Shown in pieces: positions 41,857 through 52,179 of a stretch of DNA of 64,000 nt (positions are counted from its first letter, which is position 1; each line of letters opens with the position of its first letter). A model generated the notes under the pieces. That model was not told where the DNA came from. It saw only the letters and a list, made by a program, of their open reading frames with translations, and did not search any database. The stretch comes from Prochlorococcus sp. MIT 1223 (GTDB lineage Bacteria; Cyanobacteriota; Cyanobacteriia; PCC-6307; Cyanobiaceae): NCBI RefSeq assembly GCF_034092465.1, contig NZ_CP139303.1, positions 558,001-622,000 of the forward strand, in the 5' to 3' direction. The position numbers were made by a program, and so were the translations under genes.

Positions 41857-42948
41857 CTATACATTAAATAAGAATTCCATCACATCTCCTTCCTTTACTT
41901 CATAGTCTTTCCCTTCACTCCTCAACCAACCTTTATTTTTAGCTTCAACTAATGAACCAGCTTCAATAAATTTTTCATATCCTATTGTTTGAGCCCTTAT
42001 AAAACCTTTTTCGAAATCTGTATGAATAACGCCTGCAGCCTGTGGAGCTTTCATGCCTTTCCTAAATGTCCAGGCCCTAGTTTCTTTTTCACCAGTAGTA
42101 AAATATGTTCTTAGGCCTAATAAATCATAAGTTTCTTTTATTAAGGATTTCAATCCACCCTCAAGGATACCTAATCCCTTTAAGTAATCTAGTCTTTCAT
42201 CCTCGCCTAATTCAATCAATTCAGCCTCTACTTGCGCAGATACTCGTATAGTCCGAGCGTTTTCAAGCATAGCTATTTCATTCACACTATTAGAATTTTG
42301 ATTTCCCAAAGATAATTCGTCTTCCTTTAAATTTGCAGCATAAATAATAGGCTTATCTGTTAACAAACCTAAAGGTCTAATTAATTCTTTTTCCTCTTTA
42401 GTGAGTTTAATACTCCTTACTGAACCTCCTTTTTCTAATTCTTGATAGATAGTCTGCAAAGCAGCATCTTCCAATTTAGCCTCTTCGTTTGTTCTTAAAT
42501 TCTTCTTAAGTCTTTCTCGCCTTTTTTCTACTTGAGCTAAATCTGACAAACTTAATTCTAGATTAATAATTTCTATATCTCTAGCAGGGTTAACTGAACC
42601 GGATACATGTATTACATCATCATCTTCAAAACATCGCACGACATGAACAATTGCATCAACTTCACGAATATTCGCTAGAAATTTATTGCCTAAGCCTTCT
42701 CCTTTGCTTGCACCTTTAACCAACCCCGCAATATCAACAAATTCAATTCTTGCCGGGATTATAATTTTGCTTGCACTAAGTCTTCCAAGAATATCCAATC
42801 GATTATCTGGGACAGAAACTGAACCAACATTTGGTTCAATCGTACAAAAAGGAAAATTTGCTGCCTGTGCTTTTGCATTAGCCACTAAAGCATTAAATAA
42901 AGTTGACTTACCCACATTGGGAAGTCCTACAATTCCAGCCTTAAGCAT
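41857..42948 (-). CDS. ychF: GTP/ATP-binding protein YchF (Obg family)
   Basis: A 363-residue P-loop ATPase of the Obg/YchF family, starting at the second Met of the open frame ([20 protein letters not shown]), which matches the universal start; the open frame extends to 42990. G1 is GLPNVGKST, and the G3-like motif is [15 protein letters not shown] central coiled coil is followed by a C-terminal TGS domain ([20 protein letters not shown]). YchF binds ribosomes and has been linked to oxidative-stress responses. Plus-strand frame 42686-43012 is a shadow. Confidence 0.95.
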   Translation of the reverse strand: MLKAGIVGLPNVGKSTLFNALVANAKAQAANFPFCTIEPNVGSVSVPDNRLDILGRLSASKIIIPARIEFVDIAGLVKGASKGEGLGNKFLANIREVDAIVHVVRCFEDDDVIHVSGSVNPARDIEIINLELSLSDLAQVEKRRERLKKNLRTNEEAKLEDAALQTIYQELEKGGSVRSIKLTKEEKELIRPLGLLTDKPIIYAANLKEDELSLGNQNSNSVNEIAMLENARTIRVSAQVEAELIELGEDERLDYLKGLGILEGGLKSLIKETYDLLGLRTYFTTGEKETRAWTFRKGMKAPQAAGVIHTDFEKGFIRAQTIGYEKFIEAGSLVEAKNKGWLRSEGKDYEVKEGDVMEFLFNV

Positions 42949-43095
42949 TTTTGGATTTAATTTTCGTATAATGGACCAGAAATTCATCATATTCTCGATA
43001 AATCGAAAATAGAGTTAGAAAATTCCAGGTCATGTTTCAAGAATAAAACATCCTACATAAATCAAAACTTTTTACAGTCTTGCCTCAAACGAAAA

Positions 43096-44175
43096 ATGTC
43101 TGAAGGAACAAATTCCAAAAAGAAAAAAAAATTAATAATCCTTTCCACAGCTATATTTCTAGCGCTAAGTGGCGTCTTTTGGAAAGTCAAACCTGACAAT
43201 GAAAGCAATAGAGATATAAGGAGCTTCACCACTATTGCAAAGGAAGGGACACTGCCTGGATTAATTACTGCAAGCGGTGAATTGCAATCAGAAAAGAGTG
43301 TAAATATAAGCCCAAAACGTCAAGGAATTTTAGAAGAAGTTTTTGTTGAGGCTGGCGACCAAGTTATAAAAGGTCAGCTTATAGCAAGAATGGACGATGG
43401 AGATTTGACCTATAAGCTAAATGAATTAAAAGCTGACTTCGAAAAACAAAAAACAAATTATATTAGAAGAAAATACTTGCTTCAGGAAGGTGCTATAAGT
43501 CAAGAAAACTATGATGACTATAAAAATCTTTTTTTAAAAAGCGAAGCCAAGCTAAATCAATTAGAAATACAGATAAATGACATAGATATTCGAGCCCCTT
43601 TTGAAGGCATCATTACTAGCAAATATGCAGTAGAAGGAGCTTTTGTCACTCCAACAAAAACTTCCACAAGTACTGGAAACGGAACTTCTCCACAGATTTC
43701 GATTGTGGAATTATCGCAAGGTCTTGAAGTAATTGCAAAAGTACCTGAAAGTGATATTGGACGAATTCAAGTTGGTCAAGACGCAACTGTAAGAGTTGAC
43801 TCATTTCCAGAGAAACGCTTCCAAGCAAAAGTTCGAGACATTTCCCCAAGGGCAATAAAAAGCAATAATGTGACTTCCTTTGAAGTGACATTATTGCTTA
43901 TCACTCCTCCACCAATTTTAAGAATAGGAATGAGTGCCGATATTGAATTCAATACTGGAGAGACATCAATAAGCACCTTGGTTCCGACTGTGGCAATTGT
44001 TACTCAGAAAGGTATGCCAGGATTACTTTTTGTTGGCGATAAAAAACAGCCAACCTTCAGACCAGTTGAACTAGGAGCTAGCAGTGGCAGCAAAACAGCA
44101 ATACTTAATGGAGTAAACCCAGGAGATCAAATATTTATAGACTTACCTCCATGGTCTAAACAATCGAGAAATTAA
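43096..44175 (+). CDS. HlyD/RND-type membrane fusion protein
   Basis: A 359-residue periplasmic adaptor. An N-terminal membrane anchor (LIILSTAIFLALSGVFWKV) is followed by a lipoyl-like beta domain (GILEEVFVEAGDQVIKGQLI), a helical hairpin (KLNELKADFEKQKTNYIRRK), then IRAPFEGIITSKYAVEGAFV, and a beta-barrel. It would link an inner-membrane pump (MacB or RND type) to an outer-membrane channel. The pump gene is not adjacent. Confidence 0.85.
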   Translation: MSEGTNSKKKKKLIILSTAIFLALSGVFWKVKPDNESNRDIRSFTTIAKEGTLPGLITASGELQSEKSVNISPKRQGILEEVFVEAGDQVIKGQLIARMDDGDLTYKLNELKADFEKQKTNYIRRKYLLQEGAISQENYDDYKNLFLKSEAKLNQLEIQINDIDIRAPFEGIITSKYAVEGAFVTPTKTSTSTGNGTSPQISIVELSQGLEVIAKVPESDIGRIQVGQDATVRVDSFPEKRFQAKVRDISPRAIKSNNVTSFEVTLLLITPPPILRIGMSADIEFNTGETSISTLVPTVAIVTQKGMPGLLFVGDKKQPTFRPVELGASSGSKTAILNGVNPGDQIFIDLPPWSKQSRN

Positions 44176-44200
44176 GTAGCTACTTTTAAAAAGATTATTA

Positions 44201-47161
44201 ATGAAAAAAAAAATTAAAAAACCAATATTACTCCTAGTAGATGGACACTCCTTAGCTTTCAGAAGCTTCTACGCCTTCAGCAAGGGAGGAGAAGGAGGAC
44301 TTACAACAAAAGATGGTTTCCCTACAAGTGTTACATATGGATTTTTAAAAAGTCTTCTAGATAACTGCAAACTTCTTGGGCCAGAGGCTATCACTATTGC
44401 TTTTGACACTCCCGAACCAACGTTTAGGCATAAATCTGATCCCAATTACAAGGCAAATAGAGATGTTGCACCTGACATATTTTTTCAAGATTTAGAACAA
44501 CTTCAGAAGATTCTTGAAAAAGCACTGAATATCTCTATGTGTTCAGTAGAAGGCTATGAAGCTGATGATGTACTTGGGACCCTGGCTTATCAAGCAATAA
44601 AAGATGGATGGTCAGTAAGGATTCTTACTGGGGATAGAGATCTCTTCCAATTGGTTAACGATTCACTTGATATAGCAGTGCTGTATATGGGAGGAGGACC
44701 ATATTCTAAAAGTGGACAGCCATCTCTTATTAAAGAATCTGAGGTTATACAAAAGCTTGGTGTGATTCCTACAAAAGTTGTTGAGCTAAAAGCTTTAACA
44801 GGAGATAGTTCTGACAATATTCCTGGAATAAAAGGCGTAGGTCCTAAAACTGCGATTAATCTTTTGAAAGAAAATGGTGACTTAGATGGCATTTATACCT
44901 CACTGGAAAGACTTGAAGCATTAGGAGATAAAGCGACAAAAGGGTGCATTAAAGGAGCACTAAAAGCCAAGCTAAAAGTTGATAAAGATAATGCTTATCA
45001 TTCAAAATATCTAGCAGAAATAATAAAGAAAGTTCCTATTAAAAAGCAACCTAATAGTCTACTTAGCAAAATAAATACAATAGAATTAAGAAATTCTCTT
45101 GAGGAATTAGAGCTTTTTAGCTTAGTACGTCAAATAGAAATTTTCAAAGCAACTTTTTCAGCTGGGGGTTATCTCTCCAATAAAGATCAGATAAAAGTTG
45201 ATAACAATGAAATCAAGAGAAAGCCTCTTAGCATTAGTCAGAATAATTCAGAATCAATTAATAATTCGTCTATAGATATTAATCCTCAGATAATTAATAC
45301 AGCAGATCAATTAACTAAGCTTGTTAGTAATTTAATGACCTATAAAGATATAGATTCACCTATTGCGATTGACACAGAAACAACAGATTTAAATCCTTTT
45401 AAAGCAGAACTTGTTGGAATAGGTTTGTGCTGGGGAGAAGGAAAGAAAGATTTGGCTTATATCCCTATCGGCCACAAATTACAGAATGAAATTTTTTCTC
45501 CTATTTCTAATAATCAACTTGGTCTAGATACCGTAATTAATGAGCTTAGACCTTGGCTTTCCAGTAATGAGCATCCTAAAGTACTGCAAAATGCAAAATA
45601 TGATCGTTTAATACTTCTTAGACATGGAATAAACCTTGATGGAGTAACTATAGATACATTATTAGCCGATTACTTACTTGACGCAAGCAATAAACATAGC
45701 TTAGAAGAAATAGCAAAACGTGAATTTAGTTTTACACCTACCTCTTTCAATGAGATTGTTGATAAAGGTAAAACTTTTGCCGACGTCAGTATAGATTCAG
45801 CAAGTCTTTACTGTGGTATGGATGTTTATTTAACAAGAAAATTATCTAAAAGATTAAAGTCATCTCTTCAAGAAGTTGGCAATGAGTTAATCAAACTACT
45901 CTATGAAGTTGAACAACCTTTAGAGACAGTACTCGCCCATATGGAAAATACTGGGATAAGAATAGATGTACCCTACTTGCAGAAACTATCAAATTCTTTC
46001 CAAGAAAAACTTTCCTGCCTTGAAGGTGAAATCCAACAAGAAGCAGGGATAGATTTTAATTTAAATTCACCTAAGCAATTAGCAGAAGTTTTATTTGAAA
46101 ACCTTAATCTCAACAAAAAAAAATCTAGGAAAACTAAAACAGGTTGGAGCACTGATGCTGCTGTATTAGAAAAACTATCTTCTGAACATACAATAATCCC
46201 TAAATTAATAGAACATCGAACAATCAGCAAACTTTTAAGTACTTACATTGACGCGCTTCCACAACTAGTTGAATCTGAAACACAAAGAGTGCATACAGAT
46301 TTCAATCAAGCAGTAACAACGACAGGAAGATTAAGTAGCAGCAATCCCAATCTCCAAAACATTCCAAGTAGAACTGAATTCAGCAAGCAGATTCGTAAGG
46401 CTTTTTTACCTAAAGAAAACTGGAAATTACTTAGTGCAGATTATTCGCAAATTGAACTCCGTATTCTCGCTCACTTGTCAGAAGAAGAAGTTCTTCAAAA
46501 GGCATACAAAAACAAAGAGGATGTTCATTCTTTGACGGCAAAGTTATTACTAGAGAAGGACTCTATAAATGCAGACGAAAGGCGTCTAGGCAAGACAATA
46601 AATTTCGGTGTAATTTATGGAATGGGTGCACAACGCTTTGCTCGAGCCGCAGGCGTAACACAACAAGAAGCCAAAGATTTCCTGGCACGTTTTAAGGAAA
46701 GATATAAAAATATTTTTAAGTTCCTAGAACTTCAAGAAAAGCTTGCTTTAAGTAGAGGTTATGTAACCACTATTCTTGGTAGACGTAGATACTTTAATTT
46801 TGACAAAAGTGGGTTAGGACGACTACTAGGAAAAGATATAAATGAAATAGACCTTCTCACAGCACGCAGAGCAGGGATAGAAGCTCAGCAACTTAGAGCT
46901 GCAGCAAATGCCCCGATTCAAGGATCAAGTGCTGACATAATAAAAATTGCGATGCTGCAAATCAGTAGTAAATTAAAAGCATCTTCCTTGCCTGCAAATC
47001 TTTTATTACAAGTTCACGATGAGTTAGTACTAGAAGTAGATCCAAAAGCCTTAAATGAAGTCAAGCAAATAGTTGTTAATACAATGGAAAATGCATTAAC
47101 TCTTAGTGTCCCTTTAACTGTAGAAACTGGTATTGGAAATAATTGGATGGAATGCAAGTAA
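44201..47161 (+). CDS. polA: DNA polymerase I
   Basis: A 986-residue family A polymerase for lagging-strand maturation and repair. The N-terminal 5'-3' nuclease has YKANRD, GYEADDVLGTLA and LTGDSSDNIPGIKGVG. The proofreading domain keeps the acidic residues: IAIDTETTDL (about 390), LQNAKYD and LYCGMD. The polymerase has motif A SADYSQIELRIL (about 745), motif B RRLGKTINFGVIYG (about 795) and motif C QVHDELVLEV (about 940). It is longer than the 928-residue E. coli enzyme because of a polar linker between the nuclease and exonuclease domains. Confidence 0.95.
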   Translation: MKKKIKKPILLLVDGHSLAFRSFYAFSKGGEGGLTTKDGFPTSVTYGFLKSLLDNCKLLGPEAITIAFDTPEPTFRHKSDPNYKANRDVAPDIFFQDLEQLQKILEKALNISMCSVEGYEADDVLGTLAYQAIKDGWSVRILTGDRDLFQLVNDSLDIAVLYMGGGPYSKSGQPSLIKESEVIQKLGVIPTKVVELKALTGDSSDNIPGIKGVGPKTAINLLKENGDLDGIYTSLERLEALGDKATKGCIKGALKAKLKVDKDNAYHSKYLAEIIKKVPIKKQPNSLLSKINTIELRNSLEELELFSLVRQIEIFKATFSAGGYLSNKDQIKVDNNEIKRKPLSISQNNSESINNSSIDINPQIINTADQLTKLVSNLMTYKDIDSPIAIDTETTDLNPFKAELVGIGLCWGEGKKDLAYIPIGHKLQNEIFSPISNNQLGLDTVINELRPWLSSNEHPKVLQNAKYDRLILLRHGINLDGVTIDTLLADYLLDASNKHSLEEIAKREFSFTPTSFNEIVDKGKTFADVSIDSASLYCGMDVYLTRKLSKRLKSSLQEVGNELIKLLYEVEQPLETVLAHMENTGIRIDVPYLQKLSNSFQEKLSCLEGEIQQEAGIDFNLNSPKQLAEVLFENLNLNKKKSRKTKTGWSTDAAVLEKLSSEHTIIPKLIEHRTISKLLSTYIDALPQLVESETQRVHTDFNQAVTTTGRLSSSNPNLQNIPSRTEFSKQIRKAFLPKENWKLLSADYSQIELRILAHLSEEEVLQKAYKNKEDVHSLTAKLLLEKDSINADERRLGKTINFGVIYGMGAQRFARAAGVTQQEAKDFLARFKERYKNIFKFLELQEKLALSRGYVTTILGRRRYFNFDKSGLGRLLGKDINEIDLLTARRAGIEAQQLRAAANAPIQGSSADIIKIAMLQISSKLKASSLPANLLLQVHDELVLEVDPKALNEVKQIVVNTMENALTLSVPLTVETGIGNNWMECK

Positions 47162-47225
47162 CAATTGCTCTCTTCATCTGAAATTTAAAGAAATAGAATA
47201 ATTTGCTAATAAAGTTATCAGATTA

Positions 47226-47378
47226 TTAAACGATCCACTCTCTAAGAAGAGCATCTGCATCCTTAATTTTATTTTCAACGCGGAGATTTTGAATTTGCTG
47301 TAATACACAGAAAGCAATTTCAGGATTCCTCTCTATAGAAACCTCATTTAACTCCGAAGATTCTGGTGTAGAGCTCAT
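47226..47378 (-). CDS. small soluble protein, 50 aa
   Basis: Hand-translated from the ATG at 47378: MSSTPESSELNEVSIERNPE, then IAFCVLQQIQNLRVENKIKD and an end LLREWIV. It is helical and acidic at the start. It looks conserved in style, but no family is recognised. It is convergent with polA. Confidence 0.55.
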   Translation of the reverse strand: MSSTPESSELNEVSIERNPEIAFCVLQQIQNLRVENKIKDADALLREWIV

Positions 47379-47566
47379 GTGTATTTAGAGTGAAACAGTT
47401 TTCTTGGGTAAAAAAGAACTATTTCTCGGACATATACAATATAAGACTAATGCATTAGCTCCCATTTTTTATCAAATCGTCTTCAATGAAAATCAATAGA
47501 CTGATTTTCTAAAAGGAACAATATTTTCATCCCTCTAATCAATAGCTTATAATGCAAGGGTTAAAT

Positions 47567-48142
47567 TTATTGAATCAACTCAGGAGGCAAGTCAATACGA
47601 CTTAACTTCCAATGAAAAAGGCCTTCCCTCAACCAATAAGTTTTTATAGGTTGACTTAAATTATTTACTTTAGTACTTAAGATAAAGATATTCAGGCCCT
47701 GATAATAAAGATTTACTTTTATATCTTCCTCCTCCCATTGATCTTGATAGATTCTTGCATCTGTCAATAATTGGCCTTTATTAAGAAGTAATCTTAGACC
47801 ATTATTTGTGACAGTGTAGTCAACTATTGAATCTACCATTTTCTCGAACACGGGATTAATCAGTGTCAATGAGAATGGAGATAATCTATTTCTATATTTG
47901 TTTAAAGCTTTATTTCTCAAGTTATTGGTCAATTGAGATTTAAGATCGCTTCTAAGCGAAGAGAAGTTTATATATTTATTAGCTTTTCTCGACTGCCTAT
48001 TCTCTATCGCAGTTTTAAAAAAGAAGATTGATAAATATGGAGTAGAATAAAAGTATCCAAAGAAAATTAAAAAACTAATTACAAGGAGCCTGGTATTTAA
48101 TTTATTAAATATTTTTATTGAAAATAAACTTTTCATCGGCAT
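47567..48142 (-). CDS. DUF2939-like membrane-anchored protein
   Basis: A 191-residue protein with an N-terminal helix (LLVISFLIFFGYFYSTPYLS). The next segment, FFFKTAIENRQSRKANKYIN, followed by FSSLRSDLKSQL, is the DUF2939 pattern, which begins right after the membrane anchor. The rest is beta-rich and ends WKLSRIDLPPELI. Function unknown; probably exposed to the periplasm. Confidence 0.7.
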   Translation of the reverse strand: MPMKSLFSIKIFNKLNTRLLVISFLIFFGYFYSTPYLSIFFFKTAIENRQSRKANKYINFSSLRSDLKSQLTNNLRNKALNKYRNRLSPFSLTLINPVFEKMVDSIVDYTVTNNGLRLLLNKGQLLTDARIYQDQWEEEDIKVNLYYQGLNIFILSTKVNNLSQPIKTYWLREGLFHWKLSRIDLPPELIQ

Positions 48143-48380
48143 CCTAAATTAGTCTATTCTAAACAATGGTCTACTATTAACACTTTAGAAGTCCAACAAT
48201 AAATACAGAATTATTTCCACAGGTATTTAATCCTATTAAAAATATCTTCTCTCAATTGCTTAGTTCAATATTCGTCTTTGGAGATTCACTTAACTCATAA
48301 TTTCAATAGTTGTTTTTAGCAAAGTACTAATTATCTTACTTTTAAACTGATAATGCAATGGGCATTAAGGCTGATTGCAT
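48143..48380. other. intergenic region upstream of the structured segment
   Basis: AT-rich and without a recognisable gene. It is likely to hold promoters for the minus-strand DUF2939 gene and perhaps for the structured RNA-like segment that follows. Confidence 0.4.
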
Positions 48381-48736
48381 TAAATGTCAGAAAGGAGAAA
48401 AATAAGTTCAGAACTCGGAGGTACCAAATGTCGGTCGACACTCCACCTGAGTATCCCCCAGAAGTAATCTGACTTCTGGTTCCTGCTCCAACAGTCTCAA
48501 TGACAAAGTAAGCTTGCGTCTGATGCGACAAAGACAATTGACATCTATCTAGGACAAGATGGATGTATTTTGCCAAGGATCAATGATTTAGGTGCGGCAA
48601 AACAATTAAGAACGTCAAATCAGTCGTATCTCTTCTGCATCGTATAGGTGCCCTCAAAAGAGATATAGCTTCACACCTAGAAAAATGGCCCCAGGTGCCA
48701 AAGCCAAGGTCTTCGAAAAGCTGGCGTAAATGCCAT
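48381..48736 (+). ncRNA. possible structured RNA or gene remnant of raised G+C
   Basis: About 350 bases with clearly higher G+C than their surroundings, holding a perfect hairpin (CCAGAAGT, loop AATCTG, ACTTCTGG at 48458-48479) and followed by a strong terminator at 48737-48770. On the minus strand, a frame with a TTG start (48331-48576, 81 residues) has no ribosome binding site. On the plus strand three short frames in different phases carry protein-like residues. I favour a non-coding RNA, with a decayed gene as the alternative. I could not match it to 6S RNA, tmRNA, RNase P or SRP RNA. Confidence 0.35.
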
Positions 48737-48770
48737 AAATAAAAAAGGGCCTCTTGGCCCTTTTTTATTT
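48737..48770 (+). terminator. strong Rho-independent terminator
   Basis: AAATAAAAAAGGGCC, loop TCTT, GGCCCTTTTTTATTT. It closes the structured segment on the plus strand and could act on the minus strand as well. No annotated gene ends immediately before it. Confidence 0.9.
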
Positions 48771-48891
48771 ACAAGTTAATCAAGGAAAAAGCGTCTTTAT
48801 TAAGTAAGTTTTCACGAGGTTAAGTATCAATGCATAAAGCTCATTAAGTTTAATTTTTGAGTTATTAGTAATTCGTTTACCTCTTTGATCA

Positions 48892-49008
48892 ATGCACGCC
48901 TTCGCTCAACTCTGTGGAATAGTTGGATTTGCTCTTTATATTGTCTATTTCATTGGAGGAAAAAGCGACAATGACGGACAAGGAGTAAATCTTCCTGCTA
49001 AAAAGTAG
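48892..49008 (+). CDS. small membrane protein, 38 aa
   Basis: Hand-translated from the ATG at 48892: a helix (FAQLCGIVGFALYIVYFIGG) followed by a polar tail (KSDNDGQGVNLPAKK). The size suggests a minor membrane-complex subunit, but I do not recognise one. A hairpin at 49047-49097 may terminate it. Confidence 0.6.
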   Translation: MHAFAQLCGIVGFALYIVYFIGGKSDNDGQGVNLPAKK

Positions 49009-49046
49009 TTTTAGCTTTTTCTCTCCTAAGGCTCAATTGAAAGATT

Positions 49047-49097
49047 AAAGCAAGTCTTCTTACTTCTTTGATTCAGGAGTGACAAGGCTTGCTTTTT
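49047..49097 (+). terminator. possible terminator
   Basis: AAAGCAAG at 49047-49054 pairs with CTTGCTTT at 49088-49095, followed by two more T. The loop is long, so this is only a candidate. Confidence 0.4.
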
Positions 49098-49138
49098 AAC
49101 GAGAACATCTTTCACTTTTTTTGAAGTTACTCAAATGA

Positions 49139-49237
49139 ATGACTAGTCTAAAAAAGCCAACGGAATCTTCCCAACAAGGCAAAATAGAAACGAAGCTATC
49201 CAAGGAATCTCCAAAAGAAATTCCTAAAACCATATAA
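49139..49237 (+). CDS. possible small polar protein, 32 aa
   Basis: ATG at 49139 gives [20 protein letters not shown] and 12 further residues, ending four bases before the cysS GTG. The tight spacing suggests a leader peptide or chance. Low confidence. Confidence 0.25.
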   Translation: MTSLKKPTESSQQGKIETKLSKESPKEIPKTI

Positions 49238-49241
49238 GACT

Positions 49242-50741
49242 GTGTCACTGAGGCTAACCAACACACTCACAAAGAAGAAAGAAGATTTCTTTTCTCTTGT
49301 ACCCAATAAAGTAAGTATTTATTGTTGCGGGGTAACTGTTTATGACCTATGTCATATCGGTCATGCTCGCAGTTACATTGTTTGGGACATTTTAAGGAGA
49401 TTTTTGACTTGGGAAGGGTTTGAAGTGACTTTTGTCCAAAATTTCACTGATATCGATGACAAAATCCTAAAGAAAGCCGCTGAAGAAGGTTGCTCCACAA
49501 ATGAAATCACCGAAAGAAATATAAAGGCCTTTCATCGTGATATGGATTCATTAGGTATTTTGCGTCCAGATAGTATGCCTCGAGCCACCAATTGTATTGA
49601 TGGCATATGCAATTTAATAAGAGAGTTAGAAGATAAAGGTGCTGCTTATTCAAAAAATGGAGATGTTTATTTTTCAGTTGAGAAGCACAAAGAATATGGG
49701 AAGTTAAGTCAAAGATCACTTGAAGAGCAGCAAATAGATGCTCATGGAAGGCTTACTAAAGGAGAGAAAGAAAACAAAAAAAATCAATTTGACTTTGCTT
49801 TATGGAAAAGTGCCAAAGAAGGTGAAACCAGCTTCCCCTCTCCATGGGGCGCTGGCAGACCTGGATGGCATATTGAATGTTCTGCAATGGTAAGGAAGGA
49901 ACTCGGCGAAACAATTGACATTCACCTAGGTGGGTCTGATCTTGTCTTTCCCCATCATGAAAACGAAATAGCTCAATCCGAAACAGCTAATGGGAAAGAA
50001 TTAGCTAAATATTGGCTTCACAATGGAATGGTGAATGTAGAAGGGAAAAAAATGAGTAAATCATTAGGTAACTTCAAGACAATTAGATCACTTCTAGAAA
50101 GTGGTTATTCCGCAATGAGTTTAAGATTATTTGTTTTACAAACTCATTACCGCAAACCACTAGACTTCACACAGGATGCACTCGATTCCGCAGCAAAAGG
50201 TTGGGATGGAATAAACTCAGCACTTTGCATTAGCCTTAAGTATTTTAATTATTTAAATTGGCCACATCCACATAAAGCAATTGAAGTGCTTGATAATCAA
50301 TCAAAAGAGGAAGTTCTTACTGAAGAGTATTCCAAGCAATATCAAAGTTTTATTGAGGCAATGAATGATGATCTAAATACTTCAGCGGCACTTTCAGTAA
50401 TCTTTCAAATTGCAAAGCCACTTCGATCACTTTCAAATAATATTGAAAGAGGCTCAATTGATGTAATTACTGAATTAGAAAAAGCAAAACATTATAATCG
50501 ATGGAAATTCCTATTAAAATTAACTAATATTTTAGGACTAAAAGCAGAGATAAATAATATTAATCCTATTAATAAAGAGCTAAGCAATGAAGCAATAGAA
50601 ACATTAATAAAAGAAAGAATTGATGCAAAACTATTAAGAGACTTCTCGAGAGCTGATCAGATAAGGGAAGTTTTAAGAAATAAAGGAATAGATCTTATTG
50701 ATAAAAAAGATGGCACTACATCATGGATTTTCATTAAATAG
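49242..50741 (+). CDS. cysS: cysteinyl-tRNA synthetase
   Basis: A 499-residue class I aminoacyl-tRNA synthetase. Zinc and Cys binding start at YCCGVTVYD (Cys28/29). The ATP-binding motifs are HIGH at 36-39 ([10 protein letters not shown]) and KMSKS near 269 ([12 protein letters not shown]). Further zinc ligands are in HIECSAM and HHENE. The start is a GTG, giving the normal N-terminus [16 protein letters not shown]. It charges tRNA-Cys. Confidence 0.95.
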   Translation: MSLRLTNTLTKKKEDFFSLVPNKVSIYCCGVTVYDLCHIGHARSYIVWDILRRFLTWEGFEVTFVQNFTDIDDKILKKAAEEGCSTNEITERNIKAFHRDMDSLGILRPDSMPRATNCIDGICNLIRELEDKGAAYSKNGDVYFSVEKHKEYGKLSQRSLEEQQIDAHGRLTKGEKENKKNQFDFALWKSAKEGETSFPSPWGAGRPGWHIECSAMVRKELGETIDIHLGGSDLVFPHHENEIAQSETANGKELAKYWLHNGMVNVEGKKMSKSLGNFKTIRSLLESGYSAMSLRLFVLQTHYRKPLDFTQDALDSAAKGWDGINSALCISLKYFNYLNWPHPHKAIEVLDNQSKEEVLTEEYSKQYQSFIEAMNDDLNTSAALSVIFQIAKPLRSLSNNIERGSIDVITELEKAKHYNRWKFLLKLTNILGLKAEINNINPINKELSNEAIETLIKERIDAKLLRDFSRADQIREVLRNKGIDLIDKKDGTTSWIFIK

Positions 50742-50771
50742 ATTTATCTTAATAAAAACATATTAAACTCA

Positions 50772-52112
50772 TTAGATCCAGCTCTGAAAAAGGTCTGTAA
50801 GACTTATTACTAAACCAATTGCAATGACTGGAGGAGAAACCCAACGAAGCATAAATTTCAAATATTTACGCACCCTATAACTTGAATTAGCTAATGCTAA
50901 ATCTTCATCATATTTTCTAGGTATTACCCAGCCAAGTAGAATTGAGATAAGAAATCCACCTAAGATTAGTAAAACATTGAAGATTGCATCCATATTTCCT
51001 AAAACATCTAAGGAAATCGCTGAAGGAATGCCAATAACAAAAACAATTAACGTTGAAACAATTACTGCCTTTCGCCTTTCCCAGTTAAGCTGATCCATAA
51101 GAGATGAGACTGGAACTTCTAAAAGAGAAATAGACGAAGTAATTGCTGCAATAAAAGCTAATCCAAAGAAAATTCCTGCTATTAATCTTCCAAAAATACC
51201 TAAATTTGCAAATCCCGTGGGCAACGCAATAAATAATGCTCCAACGGTAGATTCACTAATTACATCTGTAAGACCAAAACTTATTACTATCGGGAAAGTG
51301 ATCATCCCAGCCAAAAGACCAACAGCAGTATCAAAAGAGACTATTCCCAAGGCTTCTTTTGGTAATTTATTATTTTTATCTAGATAAGAAGAATATGCAA
51401 CCATAATTCCAATTCCAAGACTTAGAGAAAAGAAAGCCTGGGTAAAAGCATTGCGAATAGTGCCAGGTTCAAGAAGTTGTGAAGCATCCCATCTCAAAAG
51501 AAATGTGGAATAACCTTCCCAAGAACCTTTTAAGAAAGCCGCCCATATCGCAAGTAATAAAAGCAATCCAAATAACAATGGCATACATAACCGAGTTAGC
51601 CGCTCAATACCTCCTCTAACTCCCGCTGAAACAATAAAGGCAGTAAGCAATAAGCTAATGATTTGTCCGATAAAAACACTTTTACCAGTACTAATTCGAT
51701 CAAAGAAGGCTCCTGCTTCAGAAATATCACTGGGCAATCCCACAAATAAAGAGTGAAAAAATGTATCAACTGTCCACCCCATAATGACAGCATAAAAAGA
51801 AAGGATTCCGCAAGAAGCAATTGCAAAAAGCCAGCCTAGTGGCTTCCAACTATCACCTGCGGCTTTGGAAGGTGCAAGAAAAGGACTAGCAGCAGTACTT
51901 CGACCTAGAACCATCTCTCCAACAAGTACAGGAACGCATACAAGTAAAACGATCAAGACATAAAGAAGCAAAAAGGCAAGTCCACCCCCTTGGGATGATC
52001 TATAAGCAAATCCCCAAAGATTACCTAGCCCAACAGCACTTCCAGCAGCTGCCATGACAAAACCAAAGCTAGATCGCCATTTTTCTCTTGATTGCATGTT
52101 TATCAACTCCAA
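50772..52112 (-). CDS. sodium-dependent transporter of the SLC6/NSS family
   Basis: A 446-residue membrane protein with about 12 helices. The first helix has the NSS sodium/substrate site AAGSAVGLGNLWGFAYRSSQ, like LeuT and related bacterial transporters. It probably imports an amino acid with sodium. The substrate cannot be named. It is convergent with cysS. Confidence 0.85.
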   Translation of the reverse strand: MELINMQSREKWRSSFGFVMAAAGSAVGLGNLWGFAYRSSQGGGLAFLLLYVLIVLLVCVPVLVGEMVLGRSTAASPFLAPSKAAGDSWKPLGWLFAIASCGILSFYAVIMGWTVDTFFHSLFVGLPSDISEAGAFFDRISTGKSVFIGQIISLLLTAFIVSAGVRGGIERLTRLCMPLLFGLLLLLAIWAAFLKGSWEGYSTFLLRWDASQLLEPGTIRNAFTQAFFSLSLGIGIMVAYSSYLDKNNKLPKEALGIVSFDTAVGLLAGMITFPIVISFGLTDVISESTVGALFIALPTGFANLGIFGRLIAGIFFGLAFIAAITSSISLLEVPVSSLMDQLNWERRKAVIVSTLIVFVIGIPSAISLDVLGNMDAIFNVLLILGGFLISILLGWVIPRKYDEDLALANSSYRVRKYLKFMLRWVSPPVIAIGLVISLTDLFQSWI

Positions 52113-52179
52113 CTTTTTGAAGATATGTTTCTTGGGTTATACCTCCTAATGGGAGACTGGTCTTAATTGCCTTCACAAT

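Noticed and set aside
48331-48576. 81-residue minus-strand frame
   Set aside because: TTG start without a ribosome binding site, in a segment that looks like structured RNA. It cannot be fully excluded and is discussed under the ncRNA entry.
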